From Cerrena zonata (lineage: Eukaryota; Basidiomycota; Agaricomycetes; Polyporales; Cerrenaceae), in assembly GCA_038087015.1 (NCBI GenBank), contig JASBNA010000023.1, forward strand, positions 434,001 to 498,000: DNA of 64,000 nucleotides, read 5' to 3'. The notes below the pieces were generated by a model. It did no database searches. It was not told the origin of the DNA and saw nothing but the letters and a program-made list of their open reading frames with translations. The position numbers and the translations under genes were made by a program. Positions within the stretch are counted from its first letter, which is position 1. Each line of letters opens with the position of its first letter. Shown piece by piece: positions 1 through 8,266 of this stretch.

Positions 1-857
1 TATAATGCAAATATTTTATTTTCTAATAAATCAACTGCTTCAGTTAAATCACCATTTTCAGAACTAAATCCTAAGTATTTAACTGGAGGTAATAAAACAT
101 TAGTCAAAGTAACACAATTTTGCCAATCTTCATCAATTCCATTATAGTTGAAATCAAGCGAAAGATAACCATCTTTTATATAAACGATTCTTGCTTTTGA
201 AATTTTACTTGTTGGATTCAATAAACTTTTAGCAACACAACCAGCTAATCTTGTTTCAAATCCATCAGTTTCTTTATTATAAAATGTTTTACCATCACCC
301 AACATTAAATTAACAAATGGGAAATGTCCCCTTTTACCATTTTTATAAGTATCAATCATTATACCCAATCCATTAAAATAATTTTTTGATCCAAAAACAT
401 CTCCAATTGGAGATTTTTCATCAAGGAACCAAATTGCAAAACCATCACCTACTAATCCATTAGTTGTTTTGGAATGAATATGGAAAGTCAATTCCATTTC
501 AAAAGATTCTGCTTGAATTGGGAATTTATTGAAAAGATTACCAACTTGATGTTGATTATCACCAGTTAATCTAACATAATCATTATTTTTAATTAATGTA
601 TTACCACCAATGTCCCAATCTTTCAATTTTAAACTAACTGAATCCAAATATGGTTTATGTAAGCCTTGGTTAGTTAATTCGACTTTTTTAATTGCAACAG
701 TACTTTCATCTTTATTTTGTAATAAGGAATTTAACTCTTCTGGTGTATAACTATCATTTGATTTAGTGAAAAATTGATAATACGTTACCAATGCAAAAAG
801 AATTAAAATAACAATTTGTAATGGTCTTGACGCTCTAACCTTAGTTATGAACGACAT
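1..857 (-). CDS. L-type lectin (VIP36/ERGIC-53-like), C-terminus off the left edge
   Basis: An open frame of 285 codons begins at the ATG at 855-857 and runs off the left edge without a stop. A short basic N-terminus is followed by one hydrophobic segment (about residues 14-30), which could be a signal peptide or signal anchor. From about residue 55 the sequence fits a legume-type lectin fold. Seen features include GDGFAIWF, then IDTYKNGKRGHFPF, which matches the VIP36/ERGIC-53 Ca2+/mannose-binding strand (Asp and Asn in DTYxN), then TDGFETRLAGC with the family cysteine. Known members are cargo receptors cycling between ER and Golgi. The C-terminal membrane anchor expected of the family would lie outside the window. 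The exact yeast orthologue (UIP5 or EMP46/47 type) cannot be fixed from this part. Confidence 0.8.
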   Translation of the reverse strand, partial: MSFITKVRASRPLQIVILILFALVTYYQFFTKSNDSYTPEELNSLLQNKDESTVAIKKVELTNQGLHKPYLDSVSLKLKDWDIGGNTLIKNNDYVRLTGDNQHQVGNLFNKFPIQAESFEMELTFHIHSKTTNGLVGDGFAIWFLDEKSPIGDVFGSKNYFNGLGIMIDTYKNGKRGHFPFVNLMLGDGKTFYNKETDGFETRLAGCVAKSLLNPTSKISKARIVYIKDGYLSLDFNYNGIDEDWQNCVTLTNVLLPPVKYLGFSSENGDLTEAVDLLENKIFAL

Positions 858-1041
858 GTTTCAATCAAAACCAATTCAATTAACTAAACAATTCAATCTT
901 TTGAAAAATAGCTAATAGTGAATTTTTCGAAGTTATGCCACGTAAAATTTGCGAGTCAAATTAAACATGGGACCCTTTGTTAATACAAATAATTACAGTA
1001 GTTAATAATGTATTTTCTATTTACAAACTAATATACATAAA

Positions 1042-1383
1042 TCATTTCCCAAAAACAACGGTTCTAATGGCACTCATAAAAGTTTCCTTCTTTTCTCCCT
1101 TAATTTCACTTAAGAGACGTTCATAATATTGGGGGTTCCCCTTTGGTTTTAATAACTTATCATCTAGCTTATAATAGTTTCTATATTTATCATTAACTAA
1201 ATCTCTTAATGAAAGATATTGTAAGTGTAAATCTTTTTCCGATATCTGATTAACTAATTCTTTATTTTGGAATCTTTCAAGTTGAATTTCTTTGAAGGAC
1301 GCATAGTGTTTGATTCTGTCCTTAGGTAATGTCTTCAAAAGACCAACGATCTTCTGGCTTATTTCAGCATGGGCCTTTGACAT
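1042..1383 (-). CDS. CBP6: Cbp6, cytochrome b translation/assembly factor
   Basis: This 113-aa protein starts at ATG 1381-1383. The frame extends upstream to 1440 only through a non-ATG codon, so the internal Met (MSKAHAEI) is the likely start. The C-terminal third closely matches yeast Cbp6: FRNYY-type, KLLKPKGNPQYYERL, then RTVVFGK at the end. The N-terminal block LPKDRIKHYASFKEIQLERF also matches. In the family, Cbp6 pairs with Cbp3 at the mitochondrial ribosome tunnel exit, helps COB mRNA translation and binds new cytochrome b. It is somewhat shorter than the S. cerevisiae protein because a central linker is missing. An E-box (CACGTG) lies about 120 bp upstream. Confidence 0.88.
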   Translation of the reverse strand: MSKAHAEISQKIVGLLKTLPKDRIKHYASFKEIQLERFQNKELVNQISEKDLHLQYLSLRDLVNDKYRNYYKLDDKLLKPKGNPQYYERLLSEIKGEKKETFMSAIRTVVFGK

Positions 1384-1996
1384 CTTGGTTATATAAGTAT
1401 TGGATAAAGTATTAGCTAAACTAATAGATAAATAGATCAACTAATAGATTAAAGTTGGTATTAAGTCTTCTCAGAACTTTTGAAAAATTTATCTAGTGAG
1501 TCACGTGCGCACACTAACCAATAATACTAATAATGTATAATGCTAATATAATCGGTACTCTATGAACTGTTGAGTTCTGTTGTTTATATCAGTGATGTTG
1601 AATCTTGTTCATCGAGTTCATTAAGGTACAATGGTTTCTTCAAATGCCCTTTCAGTGACAATTCTAACTCCAACTTATTATATCTTTTTGCTTATCATCT
1701 TATAAACTTAAGCTCCTGGTACAACCATTCTTTAGGTTTCTTACTTCTTTAGGTGTCTTACTTCTGTACACGTTTGTCCTCCTTCATAGCTTTCCGTATA
1801 ATTTTCCGTGAAATGTATTTGTGATAAGGTATAGTTTGGTTGCAATTTAACGTGTGGTGTACGGGTGTGGAATCGTGTCGAGTTTTTCACATTGTATCAA
1901 CTGATTGATCTAGCGATGTATTGATATCTTACTAACTGAATTGATATCTTGCTAACTGATATCTTACTAAGTTTATATTGATAACTGATAGACACA
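1384..1996. other. Divergent intergenic region CBP6/SHB17
   Basis: No convincing gene. A 60-codon open frame at 1570-1752 begins with a non-ATG codon and has no recognisable features. The stretch holds a CACGTG box near CBP6. At about 1920-1972 there are three imperfect direct repeats of a TTGATATCTTRCTAACTGA-like unit just upstream of SHB17. The repeats include TACTAAC, but there is no matching GTATGT donor nearby, so I do not call a 5'UTR intron. Confidence 0.5.
1502..1507. promoter_or_regulatory. E-box CACGTG upstream of CBP6
   Basis: Perfect palindromic CACGTG within TCACGTGC, in the divergent promoter between CBP6 and SHB17. This is the core site of the bHLH factor Cbf1. In Candida-type yeasts Cbf1 is linked to respiratory and sulfur genes, which would suit CBP6. 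The site match is seen; its use is inferred. Confidence 0.35.
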
Positions 1997-2728
1997 ATGG
2001 GGAAACCAACACCAAGGGTTATCTTTGTTCGTCATGGACAAACAGAATGGTCGAAATCCGGACAGTATACCAGTGTTACTGATTTATCATTAACTGATTT
2101 TGGGGTTAAGCAAATGAAAGCCACCGGGAAACATTTAATTGGGAATAGTGACTTTCAAATGATTAAACCACAAAATTTAACTCATGTTTTCACCTCTCCA
2201 AGAACAAGAGCCAAACAAACTGTTGATTTATTAATTGAAGGTATCGATGAAGAAACTAAAGCTAAAATTCCAATCAATATTGAAAACGATTTACGTGAAT
2301 GGGAATACGGTGACTATGAGGGGTTATTAACTTCTCAAATCATTAATTTGAGAGCTGAAAGAGGTTTAGATAAAGATTTGGCCAAAGGTGATACTTGGAA
2401 TATTTGGAGAGACGGTTGTGAAAACGGTGAAGTTAATGAACAGGTTAAACAAAGATTAGATGGAGTAATTGATAAAATTAAAGCCATTCACAGAAAAGCT
2501 TTGGAAAATAATCAACCAAGTGACATTATAGTTGTTGGCCATGGTCATATTTTAAGATGTTTCGCTGCCAGATGGGTTGGTAAAGAAATCAACGTCAACC
2601 CTCAATTCTTATTAGATGCTGGTGGGGTTGGTGTTTTAAGCTACCAACATCATAATATTGATGAACCGGCATTATACTTGGCTGGTGCCTTCACTGTTCC
2701 TATTGAAGAAGAAGGTGTTGATCAATAA
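1997..2728 (+). CDS. SHB17: Sedoheptulose-1,7-bisphosphatase (histidine phosphatase family)
   Basis: A 243-aa protein starting at ATG 1997. The histidine-phosphatase signature RHG is at residues 12-14 (His13 phospho-acceptor) in VRHGQTEWSKSGQY. The acid/base segment DLREWEYGDYEG and the second catalytic His in VVGHGHILR follow, then FLLDAGGVGVLSYQHHNIDEPAL near the end. The N-terminal and REWEYGDYEG blocks match yeast Shb17 almost residue for residue. Shb17 hydrolyses sedoheptulose-1,7-bisphosphate and feeds ribose synthesis through the non-oxidative pentose phosphate branch. It lacks about 25 residues of a loop between the two His boxes compared with S. cerevisiae. Cytosolic, with no targeting signal. 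Confidence 0.9.
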   Translation: MGKPTPRVIFVRHGQTEWSKSGQYTSVTDLSLTDFGVKQMKATGKHLIGNSDFQMIKPQNLTHVFTSPRTRAKQTVDLLIEGIDEETKAKIPINIENDLREWEYGDYEGLLTSQIINLRAERGLDKDLAKGDTWNIWRDGCENGEVNEQVKQRLDGVIDKIKAIHRKALENNQPSDIIVVGHGHILRCFAARWVGKEINVNPQFLLDAGGVGVLSYQHHNIDEPALYLAGAFTVPIEEEGVDQ

Positions 2729-2835
2729 GGTTGGTGTACGTGTGTTTTACCGGGGGTCCTCCTTCACTTGATAAAAACGGAATCTTTATACTGACTTTTT
2801 TATATAGTCTATTTATAATCTATATAATATAAAAC

Positions 2836-4563
2836 ATGACATTACACTTGAGTGAATTGGGAGAGGATATCATAGCTTCTAATATATGTAACTATTTGAG
2901 TGCTGATGATATTTTTGCCCTTCTGTTAACCAATAAGTATTTTAACAAGATTTTAACTACCAACGATGTTTATCATTCAATTTATTTGAAGAAATTTGGA
3001 TCCACTAAACCAACCCCGTTGAATTTGAACGAGTATAATTGGTCCTCGTTATTTAAAATGAGGTCATCACCCAAAGTGAATCTTTATACTTGGGGATCTT
3101 CTAAAATGGGTAGATTAGGATATTTGATCAGAGATATTAATCAAGATCACATAAGTATAGGTGGACTTACTAAAAATGTTCATACTGCTACGAATGTGCC
3201 GAATTTCAATGATTTCATAATCAGTGATATTAGTGCTGGAGGTTTTAGTTTTCAAATATTGATGAACGATGGGTCGTTATATCATACTGGAGCTAGTTGG
3301 ACTGATAATGGACAATTATCAAAATCTACGCCTGGTCCAATGAACAAAAAAGATTATAAGCCTCCAATAAACACTTCGAATTTGGAGATTCCATTCATTG
3401 CAAATATGTCATCAAGAAGATTGATCAGAGGTCCTCATATATTACCAGCGGCTCCAGAGGCAAGACCATCGGCTACTCCAACAAGAGGGGTTTCTCCAAT
3501 GCCATTACAGGACCAACGTTACGACAGAGACGTGTCCCCACAGCCCGAACAAACAAGAGGGCCAACCAGTGTAAATTTGACCAAACCGCCGGAAGACTTA
3601 ACTTTCCCGAGTGAACTACAACAACCCAAGATAAAAGAAACCAGTTTTATTACCCGGGTTCATTTACCGGGGAAGTACCAAGCCGGAAAGATCAGGGCAT
3701 TATCCAGTGGACGCCAGCATTTTATCGCTCTTGATGAAGATTCAAATATTTTCAGTTGGGATACTGGTACCATTGATAAAACAGGATGCAAAATTGAATT
3801 TGTCAATCTACCAAAGGACTATATCAAGAAAGTTTCTGCGGGATGGAACCTATCTGCATGCTATATGAGTAAAGTTGGGATCGTTGTGTGGTATTCGAGA
3901 GAAGCTGTCACCAAAGAAGAATATGAAAACGGACTGATGAAATCAATTGCAAACCACCTTGTTATACCGGGCACCAGCGGCGTCATTGATTTTGTGGCCT
4001 TGAACGACTGCATCCTTTTCATCAACAGCCACGGTAAACTATTCCGATTTGATCTTGCTACCCAAGACTACGCCAATGGAGATGTTGACCGCATGACGGT
4101 TAATCTTCCCGTCGAAATGGATACTTTCAATTCCTGGCTACACCAGAACGACGACAACGCCAAGTTCAGCAAGATAACCGGGTGTTTCAATCGATTTGCA
4201 GTATTCACCGATGGCGCAAATATCTTATTGGGAGATAAGAACGATGACGACGCCGAACCAACCCTCATTGAAGAGCTCCAAAAAAAAAATATCATCCATA
4301 TTGTCATGGGCGACTACCACTACATGGCGCTCACCGACACCGGCAACTTGCTCAGCTGGGGCACCGAGTCTGCTAAGTGTGGGTGTCTTGGTTTGGGTTC
4401 CAAGAAGGAGTATTGCACCCGGGAACATCTTCCATACAATGACGAACAAATCAGCACCAGCCGCCCGGCCTTGGTCAAGCTGCCGGGCGACGGCAAGTGG
4501 CTTGCCGTCGCCGCTGCCGGCTGGCACTCCTCTGGTCTCTACATAGACCACCAAGATGAATAA
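2836..4563 (+). CDS. SAF1: F-box protein with RCC1-type repeats (Saf1-like)
   Basis: A 575-aa protein starting at ATG 2836. Residues 5-50 fit an F-box (LGEDIIASNICNYLSADDIFALLLTNKYF). RCC1-like blades follow: NLYTWGSSKMGRLGYL, then GRQHFIALDEDSNIFSWD, and near the end GDYHYMALTDTGNLLSWGTESAKCGCLGLG and WLAVAAAGWHSSGLY. The F-box plus RCC1 order is that of S. cerevisiae Saf1, an SCF substrate receptor that targets adenine deaminase Aah1 on entry to quiescence. A low-complexity insert (about residues 200-260, rich in Pro, Arg and Gln) lies between blades. The last ~500 bp are visibly more GC-rich than the first kilobase. Confidence 0.75.
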   Translation: MTLHLSELGEDIIASNICNYLSADDIFALLLTNKYFNKILTTNDVYHSIYLKKFGSTKPTPLNLNEYNWSSLFKMRSSPKVNLYTWGSSKMGRLGYLIRDINQDHISIGGLTKNVHTATNVPNFNDFIISDISAGGFSFQILMNDGSLYHTGASWTDNGQLSKSTPGPMNKKDYKPPINTSNLEIPFIANMSSRRLIRGPHILPAAPEARPSATPTRGVSPMPLQDQRYDRDVSPQPEQTRGPTSVNLTKPPEDLTFPSELQQPKIKETSFITRVHLPGKYQAGKIRALSSGRQHFIALDEDSNIFSWDTGTIDKTGCKIEFVNLPKDYIKKVSAGWNLSACYMSKVGIVVWYSREAVTKEEYENGLMKSIANHLVIPGTSGVIDFVALNDCILFINSHGKLFRFDLATQDYANGDVDRMTVNLPVEMDTFNSWLHQNDDNAKFSKITGCFNRFAVFTDGANILLGDKNDDDAEPTLIEELQKKNIIHIVMGDYHYMALTDTGNLLSWGTESAKCGCLGLGSKKEYCTREHLPYNDEQISTSRPALVKLPGDGKWLAVAAAGWHSSGLYIDHQDE

Positions 4564-4989
4564 AGAATCGAAGTATCGATGGTATACGGTTGCAAAACTA
4601 GTACCCCCGGCACGTGACGTGGCGTGCGGGTAACTGTTTTTCTGTTGTTTTGTCGTTTAGAACCGCCTTTGTGGTGGTGGTTGGGTGTTTTTTTGATATT
4701 GTTTTTTTGTTTTTTTTTTTTTTTTTTGATATTTGGTGCAGTTTTTTCTTTAATGACAATTTGAATGACCACCGTCATCACTAACCCCCACCTGCTTTTA
4801 ATCAGAACAGATCCTGGAATAGAGACCGTGTACTGGAGAGATCGATCAGAAACCCTTGCAGATAGCGGCATCGAATATAAATAGTGACCAAGACAAGTTA
4901 CAGCTTTCAGTTATCGATATTAGTTTACAAGTACCGTTAGTACATCAGTATAGTTACAAGTACAGATAAGATACAAGTATTGAAGTAAG
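4564..4989. other. Intergenic region before the ORM gene
   Basis: No gene supported; a 110-codon minus-strand frame here is low-complexity and lacks an ATG context. The stretch contains CACGTG at 4611-4616, a T-rich block at about 4690-4730, and then a purine-rich leader with repeated TACAAGTA-like motifs (about 4925-4980) immediately before the ORM start. Confidence 0.45.
4611..4616. promoter_or_regulatory. E-box CACGTG between SAF1 and the ORM gene
   Basis: CACGTG followed directly by ACGTGG, so two ACGTG cores overlap in GGCACGTGACGTGG. It lies about 370 bp upstream of the ORM start. It is a candidate Cbf1-type site; function is inferred. Confidence 0.3.
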
Positions 4990-5584
4990 ATGGCAACTAT
5001 TAGTCCAAAGCCAGAAAAACATGCATTTGAAGATAATATTCATTTGAGTCCAGGAGGCCATCCGGCTACGCATACTACTACTAGAAAAAGAAGATCATCA
5101 TCGCTTATTCAACATCTTGAGCCGGATAATTTAGAAACCAAGATTGATCAATCGTTAAATCCCAACGTCAATGCAAACTGGGTTCATTCCAAAGGTGCTT
5201 GGATTGTTCATATTGTTATAATTTTATTTTTGAAGATTTTTTTCAATTTTATCTCTGTTCTAGATAATGATTGGAAATGGACTTTAACTAACTTTGACTT
5301 ATAATATTGGCTCTTACATTATGTTTCATCAGGTTAAAGGTACTCCTTTTGAATTCAATAATGGTGCTTATGATAATTTAACCATGTGGGAACAAATAGA
5401 TAATGGGGATCAATATACTCCAACCAAAAAATTTTTAATGTCCGTACCAATTGGATTATTCTTAATCAGTACTCATTATTCAAATTATAACTTGAATTTA
5501 TTTATCTTAAATGGAGTAAGTTGTTTATGTGTGGTTATTCCAAAATTAGCCATTTCTCATAGATTAAGAGTTACTTTATACTAA
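4990..5584 (+). CDS. ORM1: ORM-family sphingolipid regulator, reading frame broken by one base
   Basis: Two overlapping frames together form one Orm protein. The first (4990-5304) gives the N-terminal cytosolic tail with a Ser cluster (TRKRRSSSLIQ), then WVHSKGAWIVHIVIILFLKIFF and DWKWTLTN. The second (from about 5294 to 5584) gives LTYNIGSYIMFHQVKGTPF, AYDNLTMWEQIDNGDQYTP and HRLRVTLY. The conserved family order WTLTN-LTYN is restored if one T is removed from the TTT at 5293-5295. Orm1/Orm2 are ER membrane proteins that inhibit serine palmitoyltransferase and are relieved by phosphorylation of the Ser-rich tail. No GTATGT/TACTAAC signals exist at the junction, so an intron does not explain the break. 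An assembly error, a recent null allele or +1 frameshifting remain possible. ORM1 and ORM2 cannot be told apart here. Confidence 0.8.
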
Positions 5585-5955
5585 TCATATACTAATCATT
5601 ATTTTTTCTTTACCTTTTCTTCTTCATGTCATGAACATTTTATGAACAAAATTATGAACAAATCAACTTTGATCTTATCTTGAGTTTCTTCTAATTCTCT
5701 TTATATATTTAATTACCCTTAATACACCTGGTCCCGTGATCTTTCGTGTTTTTGCTACCTGACTCGGTGCTTTGACTCGGTTGTAAGTCTTCTCATCATT
5801 TTTTTTAAATGAAAATTTGACTCTTGCTCTAATTAATTTTTCCCGCATTTTCACTTTTTCGACTCATGGGGTTGAAATTTTCATTTATAAATCTTGATTA
5901 ATTTCTCTTTTTCATCTTTTTCATCTTGTTCTTTATTTCTTCAATATCATTAAAC
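5585..5955. other. Intergenic region upstream of SHM2
   Basis: Pyrimidine-rich, with two GACTCGG/TGACTCGG-like motifs (about 5760-5780) and TGACTC at about 5819. These resemble the Gcn4 site TGACTC and lie 130-200 bp before SHM2, a one-carbon/amino-acid gene where Gcn4 control would be plausible. No gene seen. Confidence 0.4.
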
Positions 5956-7368
5956 ATGCCATACGCTCTCTCTGATTCTCATAAACAATTAGTCGAAGGT
6001 CACTTAAAGGATACCGATCCAGAAGTTGATTCTATCATCAAGGCTGAAATTGACAGACAAAAACATTCAATTGTTCTTATTGCTTCAGAAAACTTTACCA
6101 CTACTGCTGTTTTCGATGCTTTGGGAACCCCAATGTGTAATAAGTACTCTGAAGGTTACCCAGGTGCTAGATATTACGGTGGTAACGAACAAATTGATAA
6201 AATTGAATTGTTATGTCAAGAACGTGCTTTAAAAGCTTTTAATGTTACTTCTGATAAATGGGGGGTCAATGTTCAAACTTTATCCGGATCTCCAGCTAAT
6301 TTACAAGTTTACCAAGCTTTAATGAAACCTCATGAAAGATTAATGGGTTTAGATTTACCTCATGGTGGTCATTTATCCCATGGTTATCAAACTGATTCAA
6401 GAAAAATTTCTGCCGTTTCCACCTATTTCGAAACCATGCCTTATAGAGTTGATTTAGAAACTGGTTTAATCGATTATGATATGTTGGAAAAAACCGCTAT
6501 TTTATATAGACCAAAAATCTTGGTTGCTGGTACTTCTGCTTATTGTCGTTTAATTGATTATAAAAAAATGAGAGAAATTGCTGATAAAGTTGGCGCTTAT
6601 TTAGTCGTTGATATGGCTCATATTTCTGGTTTAATTGCTGCCGGTGTTATTCCTTCTCCTTTTGAATACGCTGATGTCGTTACTACCACCACTCATAAAT
6701 CTTTAAGAGGTCCAAGAGGGGCAATGATTTTCTTCAGAAGAGGTGTTAGATCAGTTAATCCAAAAACCGGTCAAGAAATCTTATACGATTTAGAAAACCC
6801 AATTAACTTCTCTGTTTTCCCTGGTCATCAAGGTGGTCCTCATAATCATACCATTGCTGCTTTAGCTACTGCTTTAAAACAAGCTGCTACTCCAGAATTT
6901 AAACAATACCAAGAACAAGTTTTGAAAAATGCTAAGGTTTTGGAAGAAGAATTCAACTCAAAAGGTTATAACTTGGTTAGTAATGGTACTGATTCTCATA
7001 TGGTTTTAGTCTCTTTGAAAGATAAACAAATTGATGGTGCTAGAGTTGAAACCATTTGTGAAAAAATTAACATTGCTCTTAATAAAAATTCTATTCCTGG
7101 TGATAAATCAGCTTTGGTCCCTGGTGGGGTTAGAATTGGTGCTCCTGCTATGTCTTCAAGAGGTTTAGGTGAAGAAGATTTCAAAAAAATCGTTGGTTAT
7201 ATTGATTTTGCCGTTAACTACGCTAAAGAAATCCAAGCTAACTTACCAAAAGAAGCTAATAAATTGAAAGATTTCAAAAACAAGGTCTTAAATGGTGAAG
7301 ATGATAAATTAAAAGCTGTTAAAGCTGAAATTAGTCAATGGGCTGGTGAATTCCCATTATCTGTTTAA
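5956..7368 (+). CDS. SHM2: Cytosolic serine hydroxymethyltransferase
   Basis: A 470-aa protein. The start is ATG 5956 (MPYALSDSH), which matches the yeast Shm2 N-terminus MPYTLSD; the ten codons open upstream begin with TTG and are not used. The PLP lysine lies in [15 protein letters not shown]. Other family blocks are [37 protein letters not shown] and [20 protein letters not shown]. The enzyme interconverts serine plus tetrahydrofolate with glycine plus 5,10-methylene-THF in the cytosol. There is no mitochondrial presequence, which separates it from SHM1. No in-frame CTG codon is present and codon use is strongly biased, consistent with high expression. It converges on GRX8 with 50 bp between stop codons. 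Confidence 0.96.
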   Translation: MPYALSDSHKQLVEGHLKDTDPEVDSIIKAEIDRQKHSIVLIASENFTTTAVFDALGTPMCNKYSEGYPGARYYGGNEQIDKIELLCQERALKAFNVTSDKWGVNVQTLSGSPANLQVYQALMKPHERLMGLDLPHGGHLSHGYQTDSRKISAVSTYFETMPYRVDLETGLIDYDMLEKTAILYRPKILVAGTSAYCRLIDYKKMREIADKVGAYLVVDMAHISGLIAAGVIPSPFEYADVVTTTTHKSLRGPRGAMIFFRRGVRSVNPKTGQEILYDLENPINFSVFPGHQGGPHNHTIAALATALKQAATPEFKQYQEQVLKNAKVLEEEFNSKGYNLVSNGTDSHMVLVSLKDKQIDGARVETICEKINIALNKNSIPGDKSALVPGGVRIGAPAMSSRGLGEEDFKKIVGYIDFAVNYAKEIQANLPKEANKLKDFKNKVLNGEDDKLKAVKAEISQWAGEFPLSV

Positions 7369-7418
7369 TTTTATATAAAATAAATGTTGTATTTAGTCTA
7401 TTTAGTCTATTCGTGTAT

Positions 7419-7787
7419 TCAAATCAATTTAGCTTCCTTGAAAATTGCATCTAATTTACCTTCTTGTTTCCATTTTTTCAAATCTTCTTCAGTTCCTAAT
7501 CTCTGCCCGTTAAAGAAAATTGTGGGCACCCATTTTCTACCGGCAATCTCAGTGAATGCTGCTTCCAACTTGGCTGCCTCTTGTTGATCTTCAAATTTGT
7601 CTAATTCAATAACGTGAACCTTGTCCTTAACTCCATAGTCTTCCCAAACTTTATAAGTATAATGACAATCAGGACACCATGATTTGGATAACATAAGGTA
7701 TGGGTGCTGGCCAATGAGCTGATTGGCTTTGTCGAGGTACTCTGCGCTTGCCATTCTAGTGAAATATCGAGTTACGTTCTTAAACAT
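7419..7787 (-). CDS. GRX8: Dithiol glutaredoxin, Grx8-like
   Basis: A 122-aa thioredoxin-fold protein. The active site is SWCPDC (Cys38 and Cys41), which matches the unusual CPDC of yeast Grx8 rather than the CPYC of Grx1/2. WVPTIFFNGQRLGTEEDLKKW fits the cis-Pro and GSH-binding part. The first ATG (7785-7787) adds MFKNVTRYFTR, a short basic, Ser/Thr/aromatic stretch that could be a mitochondrial presequence. A second ATG at 7752-7754 (MASAEYL) gives a protein of about 111 aa, closer to Grx8's usual length. Dual starts may give two locations; this is inference. Confidence 0.85.
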   Translation of the reverse strand: MFKNVTRYFTRMASAEYLDKANQLIGQHPYLMLSKSWCPDCHYTYKVWEDYGVKDKVHVIELDKFEDQQEAAKLEAAFTEIAGRKWVPTIFFNGQRLGTEEDLKKWKQEGKLDAIFKEAKLI

Positions 7788-8266
7788 AAAGAAAAGTTGG
7801 CTTCAATCTCTGATTTCCACAGTTTATACCGGCTAATTGTAGGAATTTTTCATTATACCCGTACATCTCTTCTTCAGTTTTTTTTTTTCGAAAATCTCAC
7901 TGCAACGTTCCATTGAACTCCAAACAATCAGATCCTCATACAGAGAGAACACCCCGTTCCCCAGAGGCTCCACTGCCTGCCCATCATATGATTACCCCAG
8001 ACCCCAGCCCATTCTTGTCTTCTCGTCACCTGTTGACTAGTCATCTCATATGTTAAGGTAAAGACGAACAATGCCAAATCACCCCATTGAAATTTTGTAT
8101 GTGCTTCAATGTGCAGTTCTCACTTTGTCTCTTTTTGTAGTATGGGCCCCTAAATAAGCTAATGTTGCTTGAAAAATGGAATATATAGATGTTCTTTCCT
8201 TTTCATTTAATATTCAAAGTATTTGGTTACTCAAATATATAGTTATTCGATTTTAAAAATTATATT
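7788..8266. other. Divergent promoter GRX8/glucokinase
   Basis: No gene. There is a T-rich run near 7879-7888, a CT-rich block at 7950-8040, and GAATATATAG (about 8179-8188), a plausible TATA element about 80 bp upstream of the glucokinase start. Confidence 0.4.

Noticed and set aside
1570..1752. 60-codon frame between CBP6 and SHB17
   Set aside because: Non-ATG start and no recognisable feature.
4196..4554. Frames of 116 and 109 codons within SAF1
   Set aside because: Shadows produced by the GC-rich 3' end of SAF1; no family features.
4539..4871. 110-codon minus-strand frame
   Set aside because: Low-complexity Lys-rich translation of T-runs, non-ATG start, and it overlaps the SAF1 end.
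5280..5340. Intron joining the two halves of the ORM gene
   Set aside because: No GTATGT-type donor or TACTAAC branch site is present, and removing a single T restores the conserved sequence exactly.
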